Below, piece by piece: positions 8,524 through 21,035 of a stretch of 64,000 nt of DNA; the stretch's first letter is position 1; the number at the start of each line of letters is the position of its first letter. Source of the DNA: Salinivibrio costicola subsp. costicola ATCC 33508 = LMG 11651 (GTDB lineage: Bacteria; Pseudomonadota; Gammaproteobacteria; Enterobacterales; Vibrionaceae); the NCBI GenBank assembly GCA_000565345.1, contig AQOF01000014.1, forward strand, positions 104 through 64,103, given 5' to 3'. Both the position numbers and the translations under genes were made by a program. Below the pieces are notes generated by a model. It was not told the DNA's origin and did not search any database. It saw only the letters and a list, made by a program, of their open reading frames with translations.

Positions 8524-11131
8524 ATGTCTCAACAACCTACCGCCAAATACCGTGATGACTACCGCGCACCGGACTTTACTATCACGGATATCAATCTTGA
8601 GTTCGATCTTAATCCGAATAAGACCCTGGTGACAGCAGTCAGTCAGGTAAAACGTATTAATGAACGCGCGACGGATCTCGTACTCGATGGTGATGATCTG
8701 ACTCTGGTGCGCCTGGATATTAATGGTGACACCTGGACGGCATACAGCGAAGAAGCGGGTAAATTGATTATTCGCGATGTCCCCGCCGCCTTTACTTTGA
8801 CCATTCAAACCCAGCTAGATCCGGAGAATAACTCTGCGTTAGAAGGGTTATACATTTCTGGCGGTGCGTACTGTACCAGTGTGAAGCAGAAGGCTTCCGT
8901 CGTATCACCTACTACTTAGACCGTCCTGATGTACTGGCGCGATTTACCACCAAAGTGATTGCGGATAAAGCGACGTACCCTTATTTGCTTAGTAACGGTA
9001 ATAAAATGGCGGCGGGTGATCTTGATGACGGCCGTCACTGGGTTGAATGGCACGATCCCCATGCTAAACCAAGCTATCTATTCGCCTTGGTGGGCGGTGA
9101 TTTTGATGTCTTGCGAGACACGTTTGAAACGCGCTCAGGGCGCAATGTCGCGTTAGAAATATTCGTCGATAAAGGCAATTTAGATCGTGCCGACCACGCC
9201 ATGGTGTCACTGAAAAGCGCCATGAAGTGGGACGAAGAGCGATTTGACTTAGAATACGATCTCGATATCTACATGATTGTTGCCGTCGACTTTTTCAATA
9301 TGGGCGCGATGGAGAACAAAGGCCTAAATATCTTTAACTCCAAGTATGTGCTTGCCAATGCAGAGACGGCAACCGATACCGATTACCTGGGTATTGAAGC
9401 GGTGATTGGCCACGAATACTTCCACAATTGGACAGGCAACCGTGTTACCTGTCGGGATTGGTTTCAACTTAGCCTCAAAGAAGGGTTAACGGTTTTCCGA
9501 GATCAAGAGTTCTCTTCTGACTTGGGGTCGCGCTCCGTCAACCGTATCAGCAATGCACGCATCGTGCGTGGCTCGCAATTTGCTGAAGATGCAAGCCCTA
9601 TGTCCCATCCAATCCGCCCTGAAAAGGTGATTGAGATGAATAACTTCTACACCCTAACTGTGTACGAAAAGGGTAGTGAAGTCATTCGTATGATGCACAC
9701 CATTCTCGGTGAATCTGCTTTCCAAAAAGGGATGAAGCTGTATTTTGAACGCCATGATGGTACCGCATCGACCTGTGATGATTTCGTCCAAGCGATGGAA
9801 GAGGCATCAGGCATTGATCTTACCCAGTTCCGTCTGTGGTATAGCCAGTCAGGTACACCGGTGCTGACCGTTTCATCCACCTATGATGCGGCTACCAAGC
9901 AACTGGCGCTGCATGTGGCACAGCACACGCCGGCGACGGCTGATCAGCAAGAAAAGCAGCCGCTGTATATTCCGCTCGATATCGAAATGTACCGTCAAGA
10001 TGGCAGTGTGATTGAGTTACAGCGTCACGGAGAGCCGGTTTCTAACGTATTGGCGGTCACACAAGCAGAGCAAACCTATCTGTTTGATCATATCGATGAG
10101 CAACCGGTCCTATCGCTACTACGCGAATTCTCAGCACCGGTTAAACTCGAATATGATTATCAGGACGATGAGTTGGCGTTCTTATTGCAGCACGCTCGGA
10201 ATGACTTTGCGCGCTGGGATGCGGGCCAAAGCTTACTGGCTAAGCATATCAAAGCGAATGTAGCGCGTGTGCAAGATGACCAACCGATCGATGTGCCCTT
10301 ATCCGTAGTTGATGCCTTCCGTGGTGTGTTGCTGAGTGACAATACCGATCCTGCCTTGATTGCTGAAGTGCTCAATTTACCTTCAGAGACAGAGGTAGCA
10401 GGTTGGTTTGAAACGGTCGACGTGGATGCTATTCACCAAGTGATGGCAGCGTTTAAACAGCAGTTTGCTGATCATATGGTGGATGAGCTTGCTGCTGTGT
10501 ATCGTCAGTATGCACAAACGGATTATCAAATCACACACAAAGCGATGGGTGAGCGTGCCTTGCGTAATGCCTGTTTGAGTTACTTGGCCCATACAGAAAA
10601 TGGCAATGGCTATGTTGAGCAGCATTATCAAGAAGCGCACAATATGACAGATACTATGGCAGCCCTGAGCGCAGCAAACAGTGCACAATTGCCTTGCCGA
10701 GAGCCGCTGATGAAAGGCTTCAGTGATCAGTGGCAGCATGATGGTTGGTAATGGATAAATGGTTTATGCTGCAAGGCGCCAATCCAGCCGATAATGCGTT
10801 AGAGCAAGTAAAAGCGCAAATGTCGCACCCAGCATTTACGTTGAAAAACCCTAACCGTATACGGAGTTTAATTGGTGCATTTTGTAATCGTAACCCGGCA
10901 CGTTTTCATGCTAAAGATGGTGCAGGGTATCGATTCTTAAAAGAGATCTTGGTGACGTTAAACCAGTCTAACCCGCAAGTGGCGTCGCGCTTGATTGATC
11001 CACTATTGAAACTGGCGTATTACGACTCAGCGCGTCAACAGCAAATGCGTAATGTACTGCAAGAGCTCGCCGATATGGATAACTTGGCGAACGATTTGTA
11101 TGAAAAAGTGGAAAAAACACTTGAGCAGTAA
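8524..11131 (+). CDS. pepN: Aminopeptidase N (reading frame broken twice)
   Basis: An M1-family zinc metallo-aminopeptidase, the main cytosolic aminopeptidase. The GAMEN exopeptidase motif (about 9304-9318) and the zinc site HEYFH (from 9411) with its downstream glutamate are intact. The frame is lost near 8875, where one base (CCC rather than CC before AG) restores [26 protein letters not shown]. It is lost again near 10745, where one T restores [15 protein letters not shown]. With both restored the protein is 869 residues, against 870 in E. coli. The start has a good AAGGAAA site. The two breaks are more likely sequence errors than true mutations, since downstream codons remain perfectly conserved. 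Confidence 0.93.
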
Positions 11132-11176
11132 CCAATAAGTTGGGATAAAATCAAGATGTACGACAAGTGAACCTCA

Positions 11177-11202
11177 AAAGCCGCCTGGTTGGGCGGCTTT
11201 TT
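11177..11202 (+). terminator. Terminator of pepN
   Basis: AAAGCCGCC (11177-11185) and GGCGGCTTT (11192-11200) form a perfect 9-bp stem with a 6-base loop, followed by T residues. Confidence 0.9.
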
Positions 11203-11238
11203 AACGAATAAACTTATGAGCGGATTAAAAAATGAACC

Positions 11239-11457
11239 ATGGAGTACTTTTTTAGCGTCTATATTGCCTATTCTGAGTATCAGCATTACTACAGTGGTGC
11301 AGCTGCGAATGTGGTTGTGACCACGGACCAAGGGCTGCGCTTACAAATCCCGGCGTCTCGCTTTCGACCTTTTCTTTCACAGCTTGGCATTAGGGGGCGT
11401 TTTAAACTGACGACGGACGCGCACCACCGCTTTCAGTCGTTAATGCGCGTTGCTTAA
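11239..11457 (+). CDS. DUF2835 family small protein
   Basis: A 72-residue protein matching the DUF2835 family: an N-terminal aromatic YFFSVYIAYSEYQHYYSG segment, then a VVVTTDQGLRLQIPASRFRPFL strand pair and a conserved GIRGRFKLTTD motif. No function is known. The annotated ATG overlaps an out-of-frame ATG 7 bp earlier and has no strong ribosome site. It sits alone between the pepN terminator and gdhB, the position it holds in other vibrios (from memory). Confidence 0.8.
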   Translation: MEYFFSVYIAYSEYQHYYSGAAANVVVTTDQGLRLQIPASRFRPFLSQLGIRGRFKLTTDAHHRFQSLMRVA

Positions 11458-11662
11458 TAGGCGTTGGTTAAAGCCTCATCCAATCTCTAATTAAATAGCC
11501 ACACCAGTCACATTCTCGCGAAAATCGCGTAAATCCAGCCGTTTATCTATAACGTTTTTGCTATCCAAGCCTTACACTAGACAGTGCGTTTGTTAACGCA
11601 ATGTTTACCTCTGATGACGACTCACAATGATAATGTTCTAAAAAGGACAACGGAGTGCCAGA

Positions 11663-14600
11663 ATGACCTCGCGTGACCCTATAGTACCAGTGTTACTTGA
11701 GAAGGTTTATCAACTCATCGCTGATAAACTCGATGATCCTCAACAACCACTTGTCGATGCGTTAGCCAAAAGGATATTGGGTCAAGTATCTGATGACGAT
11801 TTGCAGGAACGCAATGAGTCAGATCTTTATGGTGCAGTAATGAGCTTATGGCACCATCTCAACACGTTTGAACAAGATAAAGTCTTTGTTAAAGTTTTTA
11901 ACCCAAGCCTGAGCGGAAATGGATGGCAATCAACCCATACGATTGTTGAAATCCTCGCCCCAGATGCCCCCTTCCTTGTCGATTCTGTGCGTATGGCCCT
12001 TAATCGCTTAGGTATCACAACGCACTTGATGCTGAATAGCCCGATCAAAGCGCGCAAGAATGAGCAGGGAGATGTGGTCGGCGTTGGTAGTGAGGACGGC
12101 CAATTCCAAAGCACGTTCCATATTGAAATCGACAAGATGTCAGATGACTCAGAGATGGCAGCACTTGAATCTGAGCTCTCTGAAACCTTGACCGATGTCG
12201 TAATGGTGGTGAACGACTGGAAGCCAATGCGCGCGCAAATGCTTGAGCTATTAGCATCATTAAAAGAGACCCAATTACCGATTGATGATGAGCGCCGCCA
12301 AGAAGCCGTCGAGTTCCTAAGTTGGATCACGGACAATAACTTTACCTTTATGGGCTACAAGTGCTTTGACCTGGTTCCGGTTGAAGGCGATTACGAGCTT
12401 CGCGCAAGCAGTGACTGTGACGCACTAGGTTTAGCTAAAAAGCACAAATCCCCCCAGGCTCTGCGTTTATCCGAAATGCCTGAGTCAGCCCGAGCAGAAG
12501 CGCTGAAAAAAGAGCTGTTAGTGCTTACCAAAAGTAATGCGAAATCTCGGGTTCACCGTCCGGCTTATGTCGATTATATCGGGATCAAAAAGTTTGATAG
12601 CAACGGTAATGTGATCGGCGAGCACCGGTTTACTGGGCTCTATGCATCGTCTGCTTATAACCAGTCGACCGCTAGCATTCCGGTGCTGCGTAATAAAGTA
12701 CGCCGTATCCTTGATAACAGCGGTTTTTATCGCGAATCACACGCGTGGAAAGCACTGGCTAATATCCTAGAAAACTACCCGCGTGATGAACTGTTCCAAG
12801 CGACAGAAGACGAAATGCGCAATGTGGGAATGGGCGTGGTACAAATGCAAGACCGCGACATGCTCCGTGTATTTGTGCGTCGTGATCCGTTTGGTCGTTT
12901 TTTCTCGTGCATGGTGTATATCACCCGAGAGCGCTATAACACCGAGTTCCGTCGTCAAACCCAGCGTATTTTTCAGCAATACTTTGGATCAGATCAGACG
13001 GTTGAATTTACCACTTTTTTCTCGGAAAGCCCGCTGGCGCGGACGCATTATATTGTCCGAGTGGAAAATAATAACTTCGAATATTGAATGTGAAAAAAAT
13101 CGAACAAAACCTCACAGAGGCAGCGTCATCGTGGATGATCGTTTACAAGAAGCCGTGATTGCTAATTTTGGTGAAAATCGTGGTACACCGATCGCGAAAC
13201 GGTATTTGCGTGCGTTTCCGCGTTCCTACAAAGAAGCGATGTTACCAGGGTCAGCAGTGGCGGATATTGAGCGCCTAGAAGGCTCAGTGATGACAATAAA
13301 CTCGATATGTTGCTCTACAGGCCGCAAGAAGTTAGCCATCAATCTAATGCCATTAGCCTAAAGCTTTTCCAAAAGGGGGAGCCGATCCATTTATCGGATG
13401 TGATGCCGATGCTAGAAAATCTAGGGCTGCGTGTGATCGGCGAATCGCCGTATGAGGTTGAAACCAGCCAGGGGGATGTGTATTGGATTCTCGACTTCTC
13501 TATGTTGCACAGTGCGGGAGCAGCGTTTGATCTTGGTAATGCGCGCGATCGCTTCCAACATGCATTTGCCGACATTTGGCATGGCCGCTTGGATAATGAC
13601 GGTTTTAACCGCTTGGTATTAAACGCGGGGTTATCCGGACGAGAAGTCACGATTCTACGCGCCTATGCTCGGTATATGCGCCAGATTGGCTTTCCTTTCA
13701 GTCAGGCGTATATCGAGGATACATTAGCTTCGCACCCGCATCTTGCTGGGTTCTTGGTCAGGTTGTTTAATCGACGCTTTGACCCTGCGGGTAAGCAAAA
13801 CAAGCGAGAACGAGATGCGATTATTCACGAGATTGAAGAGGCACTCGACAATGTTGAAAGTTTGGATGATGACCGTATTATTCGTCGATACATGGAAATC
13901 ATGCTCGCGACCATGCGCACAAACTTTTTCCAGAAAGATCCGGACAATGGCCAAGACAAACCCTATCTATCGCTAAAACTGCAAGCATCGGATATTCCGG
14001 ATATGCCTAAGCCGGTTCCCGCGTTTGAGATCTTTGTTTACTCCCCCGATGTAGAAGGGGTGCACTTACGCGGTGGTAAAGTCGCGCGTGGTGGACTTCG
14101 TTGGTCCGATCGCCAAGAAGACTTCCGTACCGAAGTCTTAGGCTTGGTGAAAGCGCAGCAGGTCAAAAACACCGTGATTGTGCCAGTCGGGGCGAAAGGG
14201 GGCTTTGTCTGCAAGCGTCGACATCAGTTAACTGAGCGGGATGCGATCATTGCTGAGGGTAAGCGATGCTATCGAATCTTTATCCAAGGGTTACTTGATA
14301 TTACCGATAACATTGTCGAAGGCACCTTGACGCCGCCTGACCATGTGGTCCGTCATGACGACGATGACGCCTATTTAGTCGTCGCGGCAGATAAGGGAAC
14401 GGCAACTTTCTCTGATTTAGCGAACAGTGTCTCAGCGCAATATAACTTTTGGCTGGGAGATGCTTTTGCGTCCGGTGGCTCGAATGGGTATGACCACAAA
14501 AAAATGGGGATTACGGCCGCAGGTGCTTGGGAATCGGTAAAACGCCACTTCCGTGAAATTGATATTAACTGTCAAACCACGGACTTTACCTGTGTCGGCA

Positions 14601-16483
14601 TTGGCGATATGGGCGGCGATGTGTTTGGTAATGGCATGCTGCTTTCCAAGCATATTCGCTTAGTCGCAGCGTTTAACCACATGCATATCTTTATTGATCC
14701 CGAACCAGATGCCGCGAAAAGCTGGGAAGAGCGCCAACGTCTCTTCAATTTGCCGCGGTCAACTTGGGAAGACTACGATACTCAGTTGATAGCCAAAGGT
14801 GGGGGGGTGTTTTCTCGCCGTGCGAAATCAATCACCTTAACGCCGGAGATACAAAAGCTGCTCGGCACCCGTAAGCAGACGATGGCGCCTAACGATCTGA
14901 TTAAACAGATCGTAAAAGCCAAGGTTGATCTGCTTTGGAATGGCGGTATCGGCACCTATGTTAAGTCATCGAGCGAAACCCATACCTCGGTAGGTGACCG
15001 TGCTAATGATGGTTTGCGTGTCAACGGCAATGAAGTGGGTGCCCGTATCATTGGTGAGGGCGGTAACCTTGGCATGACCCAATTAGGGCGAATTGAGTAT
15101 GCGCTTAACGGCGGTCGAGTGAATACCGACTTTATTGATAATGTCGGTGGTGTCGATTGCTCGGATAACGAGGTCAACATCAAGATCCTGCTTAATGGGC
15201 TGGTGGCGGCCGGTGATCTGACCATGAAAAAGCGCAATGAGTTGCTGGAGCGAATGGAAGACGAAGTGTCTGACATCGTGCTCGAGGATGCTTATAGTCA
15301 AAGTGAGTCGATCTCTGTCACCCATAACCAGCAGGCCGCTTTGTTAAAAGAGCAGATTCGGTTTATTCACTATTTAGAGAAAGAAGGTAAGCTCGATCGG
15401 GCGCTTGAATATCTGCCAGACGATGAAACCTTGTCTGAACGTAACTTGCGTGGCACCGGTTTAACGCGCCCAGAAATTGCTGTGTTGGTTGCCTACGGCA
15501 AAATGGTTCTCAAAGAGCAGCTGGTTGTTGATGATGTCACGCAAGATGCTCACTTCGGACAGCTACTCCCTAGTTACTTCCCTAAAGAGTTACAACGTCA
15601 CTACCGAGGCGAGATGGAATCTCATCCACTGCGTGGTGAGATCATTGCCACCGCACTGGCGAATCAAATGTCGAATGACATGGGTTTTAACTTTGTGACC
15701 CGCATGCAAGATGAGACCGGCGCCAGTGTGAGTGATATTGCTAAGTCTTATGCCATTGCCAGAGAGGTGTTTGGTTTTGAGCAGCTATTTGATGATGTGC
15801 GCGAGCTCGATAATCATGTGAGTGCCAAAGTGCAGTATGACATCATATTCCGCTGTCGCCGAATGTTACGCCGTGCAACCCGTTGGATGTTACGTAACAA
15901 ACGCAAAGGAGAGAGTATTGAGGCCCAAGTTGGCTTTTATCGTCCTGCATTGCAAAACTTGGTGGATCACCTCGAACAGTATTTGGTTGAGGGTGAGATC
16001 ACCGAGCACGATCAACAAGCGGAAGCATTGATAAAAGCGGGCGTACCTGATGCGCTTGCGAACAAGGTTTGTCGCCTGACGAGCGTGTTCTCGGGATTAG
16101 ATCTTGCCCAAGTGTCAGAACAACTCGACAAGCCATTCGAGCTAGTGGCGCGCTTGTACTATGTACTGGGTGATCGTTTATCACTGCACTGGTTCTTGAA
16201 GCAAATCAATAACCAGCCGGTTGATAACCACTGGCAAGCGCTTGCCCGCGCCTCGTTCCGTGAAGATCTTGACTGGCAACAGCGCTTATTGACCGCTCGC
16301 ATCGTTTCAGAGATGGATTCACAACACGATGCCGAGACAGGGTTAACGCAGTGGATGGATGATCATGCGGTAATCCTGAGCCGTTGGCAAAGCATTGTCG
16401 ATGAGTTCAAAGTCGGTTCTATGCATGAGTTTGCCAAGTTCTCTGTCGCGCTGCGTGAATTGTCGTTACTAAATTTAAATTGA
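11663..16483 (+). CDS. gdhB: NAD-specific glutamate dehydrogenase, 180-kDa class (three frame breaks)
   Basis: A very large NAD-dependent glutamate dehydrogenase that deaminates glutamate to 2-oxoglutarate. The N-terminal half holds ACT-like regulatory regions; the catalytic Rossmann region is in the C-terminal half and contains GGLRWSDRQEDFRTEVLGL, VPVGAKGGFV and GIGDMGGDVFGNGML. The frame breaks three times within 190 bp (near 13085, 13134 and 13275), each repaired by one added base. The restored text reads NVKKIEQNLTEAASSW, DDRLQEAVIANFGENRG and LSDDNKLDMLLYRPQE. The full protein is then 1,607 residues, normal for this class. A GGAG ribosome site precedes the ATG; a terminator follows. Confidence 0.92.
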
Positions 16484-16510
16484 ATTAGTGCGCCAATAAC
16501 GCAATAATCT

Positions 16511-16536
16511 AGCCCCGTTTATAACGGGGCTTTTTT
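16511..16536 (+). terminator. Terminator of gdhB
   Basis: A perfect 9-bp stem AGCCCCGTT (16511-16519) / AACGGGGCT (16523-16531) with a 3-base loop runs into six Ts. pyrD begins only 14 bp later. Confidence 0.92.
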
Positions 16537-16549
16537 ATTAGGAGGGATA

Positions 16550-17563
16550 ATGCTATACCGCCTCGCCAAACCGGCTATCTTTCAGTTAGATCCAGAAAAA
16601 GCACACGACTTAACCATCAAAACGCTTTCCCGTTTCCATCACACACCGCTTCGCTTTTTATACTCTCAGCATCTTCCTCCTCGCCCAGTGACTGTCATGG
16701 GACTGCATTTTACCAATCCAGTAGGCTTAGCCGCAGGGTTAGATAAAAATGGTGAGTGTATAGAAGCGTTTGGCGCCATGGGGTTTGGCTTTGTGGAAGT
16801 GGGGACGGTTACCCCACGCGCCCAACCAGGTAATGATAAACCGCGCCTCTTTCGCCTTAAAGCGGCGGAAGGAATTATTAACCGAATGGGGTTTAACAAT
16901 CATGGTGTTGAGGCCCTGATTGAGAACGTGAAACAGGCGAAAAATTTTACGGGTGTGCTCGGTATTAATATCGGTAAAAATAAAGATACACCCATTGAGC
17001 AGGGCACCGATGACTACATTGCCTGCATGCAAAAAGTATATCCGTATGCTGATTATATTGCGGTTAACATTTCCTCACCGAACACTCCCGGGTTACGAAG
17101 TTTGCAATATGGCAACATATTTGACGAGTTGCTCAGTGCGTTAAAAAAGGAACAAGGTCAATTAGCCGAAACACACGGCAAATATGTCCCCCTTGCAGTG
17201 AAGATTGCACCTGATTTAAGTTGTGATGAGATCCAACACGTCGCTGATAGTTTGGTTCGCCATAACATTGATGGCGTGATTGCGACCAATACGACGTTAG
17301 AGCGTTCGCTGGTGGATGGGATGCCGCACTACCGTGAAGCTGGTGGATTAAGTGGCCGGCCGGTACAGTTGAAAAGTACGGAAGTGATTCGTCAACTTCA
17401 TCGCGCACTCAATGGAGCAATGCCGATCATTGGCGTTGGCGGTATTGACTCAGTGACAGCGGCACGTGAAAAGTTGGAGGCTGGAGCTGATTTAGTGCAA
17501 CTCTATTCAGGACTTATTTATCAAGGTCCAGGCTTAGTGAAGCAAATCGTTCGTCATATTTAA
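16550..17563 (+). CDS. pyrD: Dihydroorotate dehydrogenase (quinone), class 2
   Basis: A membrane-associated FMN enzyme of pyrimidine synthesis that oxidises dihydroorotate and passes electrons to quinone. It has 337 residues, the class 2 length. The N-terminal amphipathic extension ([20 protein letters not shown]) is typical of quinone-linked forms. The glycine-rich [10 protein letters not shown], the catalytic-serine region NISSPNTPG and the phosphate-binding IIGVGGI are all visible. The ATG has an AGGAGGG ribosome site overlapping the T-run of the gdhB terminator. zapC and rlmKL follow, as in E. coli. Confidence 0.96.
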   Translation: MLYRLAKPAIFQLDPEKAHDLTIKTLSRFHHTPLRFLYSQHLPPRPVTVMGLHFTNPVGLAAGLDKNGECIEAFGAMGFGFVEVGTVTPRAQPGNDKPRLFRLKAAEGIINRMGFNNHGVEALIENVKQAKNFTGVLGINIGKNKDTPIEQGTDDYIACMQKVYPYADYIAVNISSPNTPGLRSLQYGNIFDELLSALKKEQGQLAETHGKYVPLAVKIAPDLSCDEIQHVADSLVRHNIDGVIATNTTLERSLVDGMPHYREAGGLSGRPVQLKSTEVIRQLHRALNGAMPIIGVGGIDSVTAAREKLEAGADLVQLYSGLIYQGPGLVKQIVRHI

Positions 17564-17587
17564 TTTAAAAAATAAAGTCTTAAGGCG

Positions 17588-17619
17588 AAAAGGGGGAGGG
17601 TTTCTTCCCCTTTTTTTTT
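17588..17619 (+). terminator. Terminator of pyrD
   Basis: AAAAGGGGGA (17588-17597) pairs with TTCCCCTTTT (17605-17614) around a 7-base loop, with nine Ts in the tail. Confidence 0.85.
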
Positions 17620-17702
17620 GCCCTCAACCCATTACACTTCAGTCAATGGCAGTCTTGATATCGCCAGACCCCCAGTTTTTGAGTCTTCGCGGGAGCTGAA
17701 GT

Positions 17703-18258
17703 ATGTTAAAACCTAACAATGCATGGAGATGGTATTTCGATGATGCATCGACATCACTGATGCTCGATTTGGGTGATGACATGGTTTTTCGCGTGGCGAT
17801 CAATGCCAAACATCTCATCCCTGATGCGTTCTCGACATCCCCATTTTCAGTTGAGGACGCATTCGCTTTTTCAGTATCTGACAGATCCTCTGTCATTACT
17901 GTCACTGTCCGGGCCGCGCCGGGCAGAGCTTGCTTTGAACGCAGTGGCAGCCCATCGCTTCCACAAACCTGTGCTACCCAAAAGTTGGTTTTTTGAGACG
18001 CAACAAGAAACGATCGCCGCACCCGAGTGGGGGCAGATTGTCGAACTCACGAGCCAAACCGGGGACAGGGCGCCATTTATTATTATAGAAAACGCCGGTT
18101 CTGCCTCGCTATGCATGCTCGCTCGCGAAGCCGATTTTGAACTGAGCGCAAATAAAACCATGGCGTTTTGTGGTGCGATTAAAGTAATGAACGACCGGCT
18201 ATCGCAATCTAAACACCAAACTAATAGCCAAAAAGGTCGCTTTGCGTTAGTGGGCTGA
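17703..18258 (+). CDS. zapC: Cell division protein ZapC (frame broken by one extra base)
   Basis: A cytoplasmic FtsZ-ring stabiliser. The N-terminus reads MLKPNNAWRWYFDDASTSLMLDLG, matching the family signature NWRWYYD...MMLDL, and the C-terminus has ALCMLA and AIKVMNDRL. Between pyrD and rlmKL is the zapC position in E. coli. The frame breaks at the five-T run 17867-17871. Removing one T restores DAFAFQYLTDPLSLL and gives exactly 20 residues between the VEDA and AELALNA motifs, as in E. coli. The repaired protein is 184 residues. This is the only break in the window that looks like a gained base. Confidence 0.88.
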
Positions 18259-18288
18259 GTGGCTTTCACTCAGCTCACGTTTTCTTTT
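18250..18288 (+). terminator. Terminator of zapC, overlapping its stop codon
   Basis: A 12-bp stem with one G-U pair (18250-18261 with 18267-18278, loop GCTTT) followed by GTTTTCTTTT. The zapC TGA stop lies inside the left arm. Confidence 0.85.
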
Positions 18289-18903
18289 ATCCAACCTTTC
18301 CCCTGATTTGACGTCACTATTCCCACTTCTTTTTGCGCGATTAATGTTTCTGATACCAAACAGGTGCGTCTAAAACCTGTGATCTCTCTTCACGTTTGAG
18401 CAAAAAACGTGCACCAATAATGTCTAAAATTGGGTATTTTCGTCGCGTTTTTATCCGCTTTAACGGCAAATCTTTACCGCTTTTTCCTGTTTTACAGCAA
18501 TAATCCTTTCCTTAACCGCTTCCTGGTATATACCAGTTTTTAGAGGCTAACCTAATTCCTAGCGGGAAATAATCGAATTCGGCACGCTATCAACCCGCCA
18601 TAACTCGCCTCTTAAGGCAAAGTGAATGCTTACACGTTATATTTTCTAACACATCATGCTAGACGTGGCGCGCCTTGATTAGGTCGTGTTTCCACCAGGA
18701 AACGTAGCCAGTCAGGGTTTGCCAAGATAGGATTCCTGAGGGAAACAATAATCATCGGGTGATTGATTCTTTACAGAAACACTGGGGTGGCGATTAATTC
18801 ACCATTCAACGGAGATTGTTTCGCCTTGGGTCAACGGGGCGGGTCAGATTGATGTATAATCGGCGCCATTATGACAACCACGCCCAGAGGGTGTAGAGAC
18901 TCA
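18289..18903. other. Long intergenic region before rlmKL
   Basis: About 615 bp without a convincing gene on either strand, in a window where most gaps are under 200 bp. It holds a perfect 14-bp palindrome CTGGTATATACCAG (18523-18536), a short inverted repeat at 18542-18563, and a -10 element near the right end. I see no tRNA-like fold or clear T-run terminator that would mark a small RNA gene. Confidence 0.5.
18855..18860 (+). promoter_or_regulatory. -10 element of rlmKL
   Basis: A perfect TATAAT 44 bp before the chosen rlmKL ATG. The -35 region is weak. A start near 18867 argues against the upstream ATG at 18871, which would be almost leaderless. Confidence 0.55.
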
Positions 18904-21035
18904 ATGAAACACTATCTCGCTATAACCGCTCGAGGTCTCGAGCATTTGTTGGCTCAGGAGCTTGAACAGCTTGGTGCATCCAGCCTTAAGCAAGTCCATG
19001 CCGGTGTAAAATTTAAAGCCGACGATTCCACGCTTTATCAATGTTGTTTGTGGAGTCGGGTTGCATCCCGTTTTGTGCTGGTGCTGGGTGAGTTCGCGGT
19101 TCGCGATGATATGGATTTATACCTTGGCGCTACGGCGATTAATTGGCCGGATCATTTCCATTCCAGCCAGCGGATAGCGGTTGACTTTAACGGTACTAAC
19201 CAAGAGATTCGCAATAGCCAATATGGTGCCCTAAAAGTCAAAGATGCGATTGTCGATAAATTTGAAAAAGCCAATCTGCCACGGCCAAGTATTGATCGTG
19301 AGCAACCAGACTTACGCATTCATATGCGCTTGTCGAAAGATAAAGGTGTGCTCGGTATTGATATGGTTGGCAGTGGTTTGCACCAACGAGGATATCGTAC
19401 TCAGGCAGGGGCGGCTCCTTTACGCGAAACCCATGCAGCAGCGTTAGTGTTACGCAGTGGGTGGCAAAGCGGGCAACCTATGATGGATATCATGTGTGGT
19501 TCCGGAACGCTTCTGATTGAAGGGGCGATGATTGCCGCGAATGTCGCTCCTGGGCTTAAGCGCAAACGTTGGGGCTTTGAATCACTGCTTGGTTTTGATG
19601 ACGAGGCTTTTAAAACGATCAAAGCAGTGGCGAGCGTTAAAGCTAAACGCGGGGTGAGCCAATGCCAAACGCGTTTTTATGGGACAGACAATGATGCACG
19701 TATGATTGAGACGGCCCGTGCAAACGCCCGACGCGCGGGTGTCGCAGAATTGATCGAATTTAATGTCGCAGATGCCACTGAGGTGGTCCCGCCAGAAGAC
19801 TTCACCGGAGGCATATTATCTCAAACCCCCCTTACGGTGAGCGTTTAGGCACGACGCCTGGACTGATTGCGTTGTACACGCAGCTAGGTGACCATCTTAA
19901 GCTCGCGTTTGCAGGTAACACTGTCTCTTTATATTCCGGCTCGGACGAGCTGCTTAGTTGTCTGCGGATGCGTGCCGATGACAAGTTTGCACTGCGCAAT
20001 GGCGCCCTTGATTGTGTAATGAAAACGTATGCCATTACCGTACGTGGCCTGAAAGAGGCAGGAGATGCAGCCCCGACGGTTGACGTTGCTCCTGACTTTG
20101 CTAATCGGCTCCGTAAAAACATGACAAAATTGGATAAATGGGCGAAAAAAGAGGCCATCGAGTGTTATCGACTCTATGATGCTGACCTGCCGGATTACAA
20201 AGCCGCGATTGATCGCTATCGCGACTTTTTAGTGATCCAAGAATATGCGGCACCTAAGACGATCGCCCCAGAAAAGGCACGTCGGCGATTGCTGGATATG
20301 GTGCGTGCTGCCATTGCTGTCACAGGTGTTGATGCGAATAAAGTTGTGCTCAAAACGCGTGAGAAGCAAAAAGGGAATAATCAATACCAAAAGCTGTCAG
20401 GTGCCGCGCATACTATGACCGTACAGGAATACGGTGTAACACTTGAGGTTAATCTTTATGACTACCTCGATACCGGCTTGTTTCTCGATCATCGCTACAC
20501 GCGTCGACTAATTGGCGAGAAAGCGGCTGGAAAAGATGTACTTAACCTGTTTGCTTATACGGGAAGTGCATCGGTACATGCAGCGGTCGGTGGTGCACGG
20601 TCAACGACCACCGTGGATATGTCGAAAACGTATCTTGCGTGGGCTGAGCGCAATATGAAGCTTAACGGAATGGTCGGGCGTCAGCATCAGTTTGAACAGG
20701 CCGACTGCTTGCAGTGGATAGAGCAATCGGACCAACAATTTGATCTTATTTTTGTTGATCCACCGACTTTCTCTAACTCGAAGCGGATGCAGACAACCTT
20801 TGACGTGCAACGCGATCACATCGATTTACTATTGGCTCTCAAAGCACGGTTGCGCCCTGGGGGCGAAATTATTTTCTCTAATAACAAACGCCATTTTAAG
20901 ATGGATCTTGAGCGATTGGCCGATGCCGGACTTAATGCAGAAAATATGAGTAAGCGTTCGATCCCAGAAGACTTTGCACGCAATCCCCATATTCACAATT
21001 GTTGGATTATTCAGCATCAGGACGTGGTTGCATGA
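18904..21035 (+). CDS. rlmL: Bifunctional 23S rRNA methyltransferase RlmKL (frame broken once)
   Basis: A fused enzyme: the N-terminal half (THUMP plus RlmL domain) makes m2G2445 and the C-terminal half (RlmK) makes m7G2069 of 23S rRNA. The first catalytic site NPPYGERLG is split by a one-base loss near 19815; the second is [12 protein letters not shown] at about 20755-20790. [16 protein letters not shown] is the RlmK SAM-binding loop. With one base restored the protein is 710 residues (E. coli 702). I chose the ATG at 18904 ([11 protein letters not shown]) over one at 18871, because family members begin there and the -10 at 18855 lies too close to the upstream codon. Confidence 0.92.

Noticed and set aside
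8959..9156. Small forward frame inside pepN
   Set aside because: It lies in a different frame over conserved pepN coding sequence and has no independent support.
6262..11131. Programmed ribosomal frameshifting as an explanation for the broken frames
   Set aside because: No slippery heptamer with a downstream structure recurs at the breaks, the sites differ, and the affected families are not known to use recoding.
12783..13361. Forward frame overlapping gdhB
   Set aside because: Only its last part carries gdhB residues, exposed by frame breaks; it is not a separate gene.
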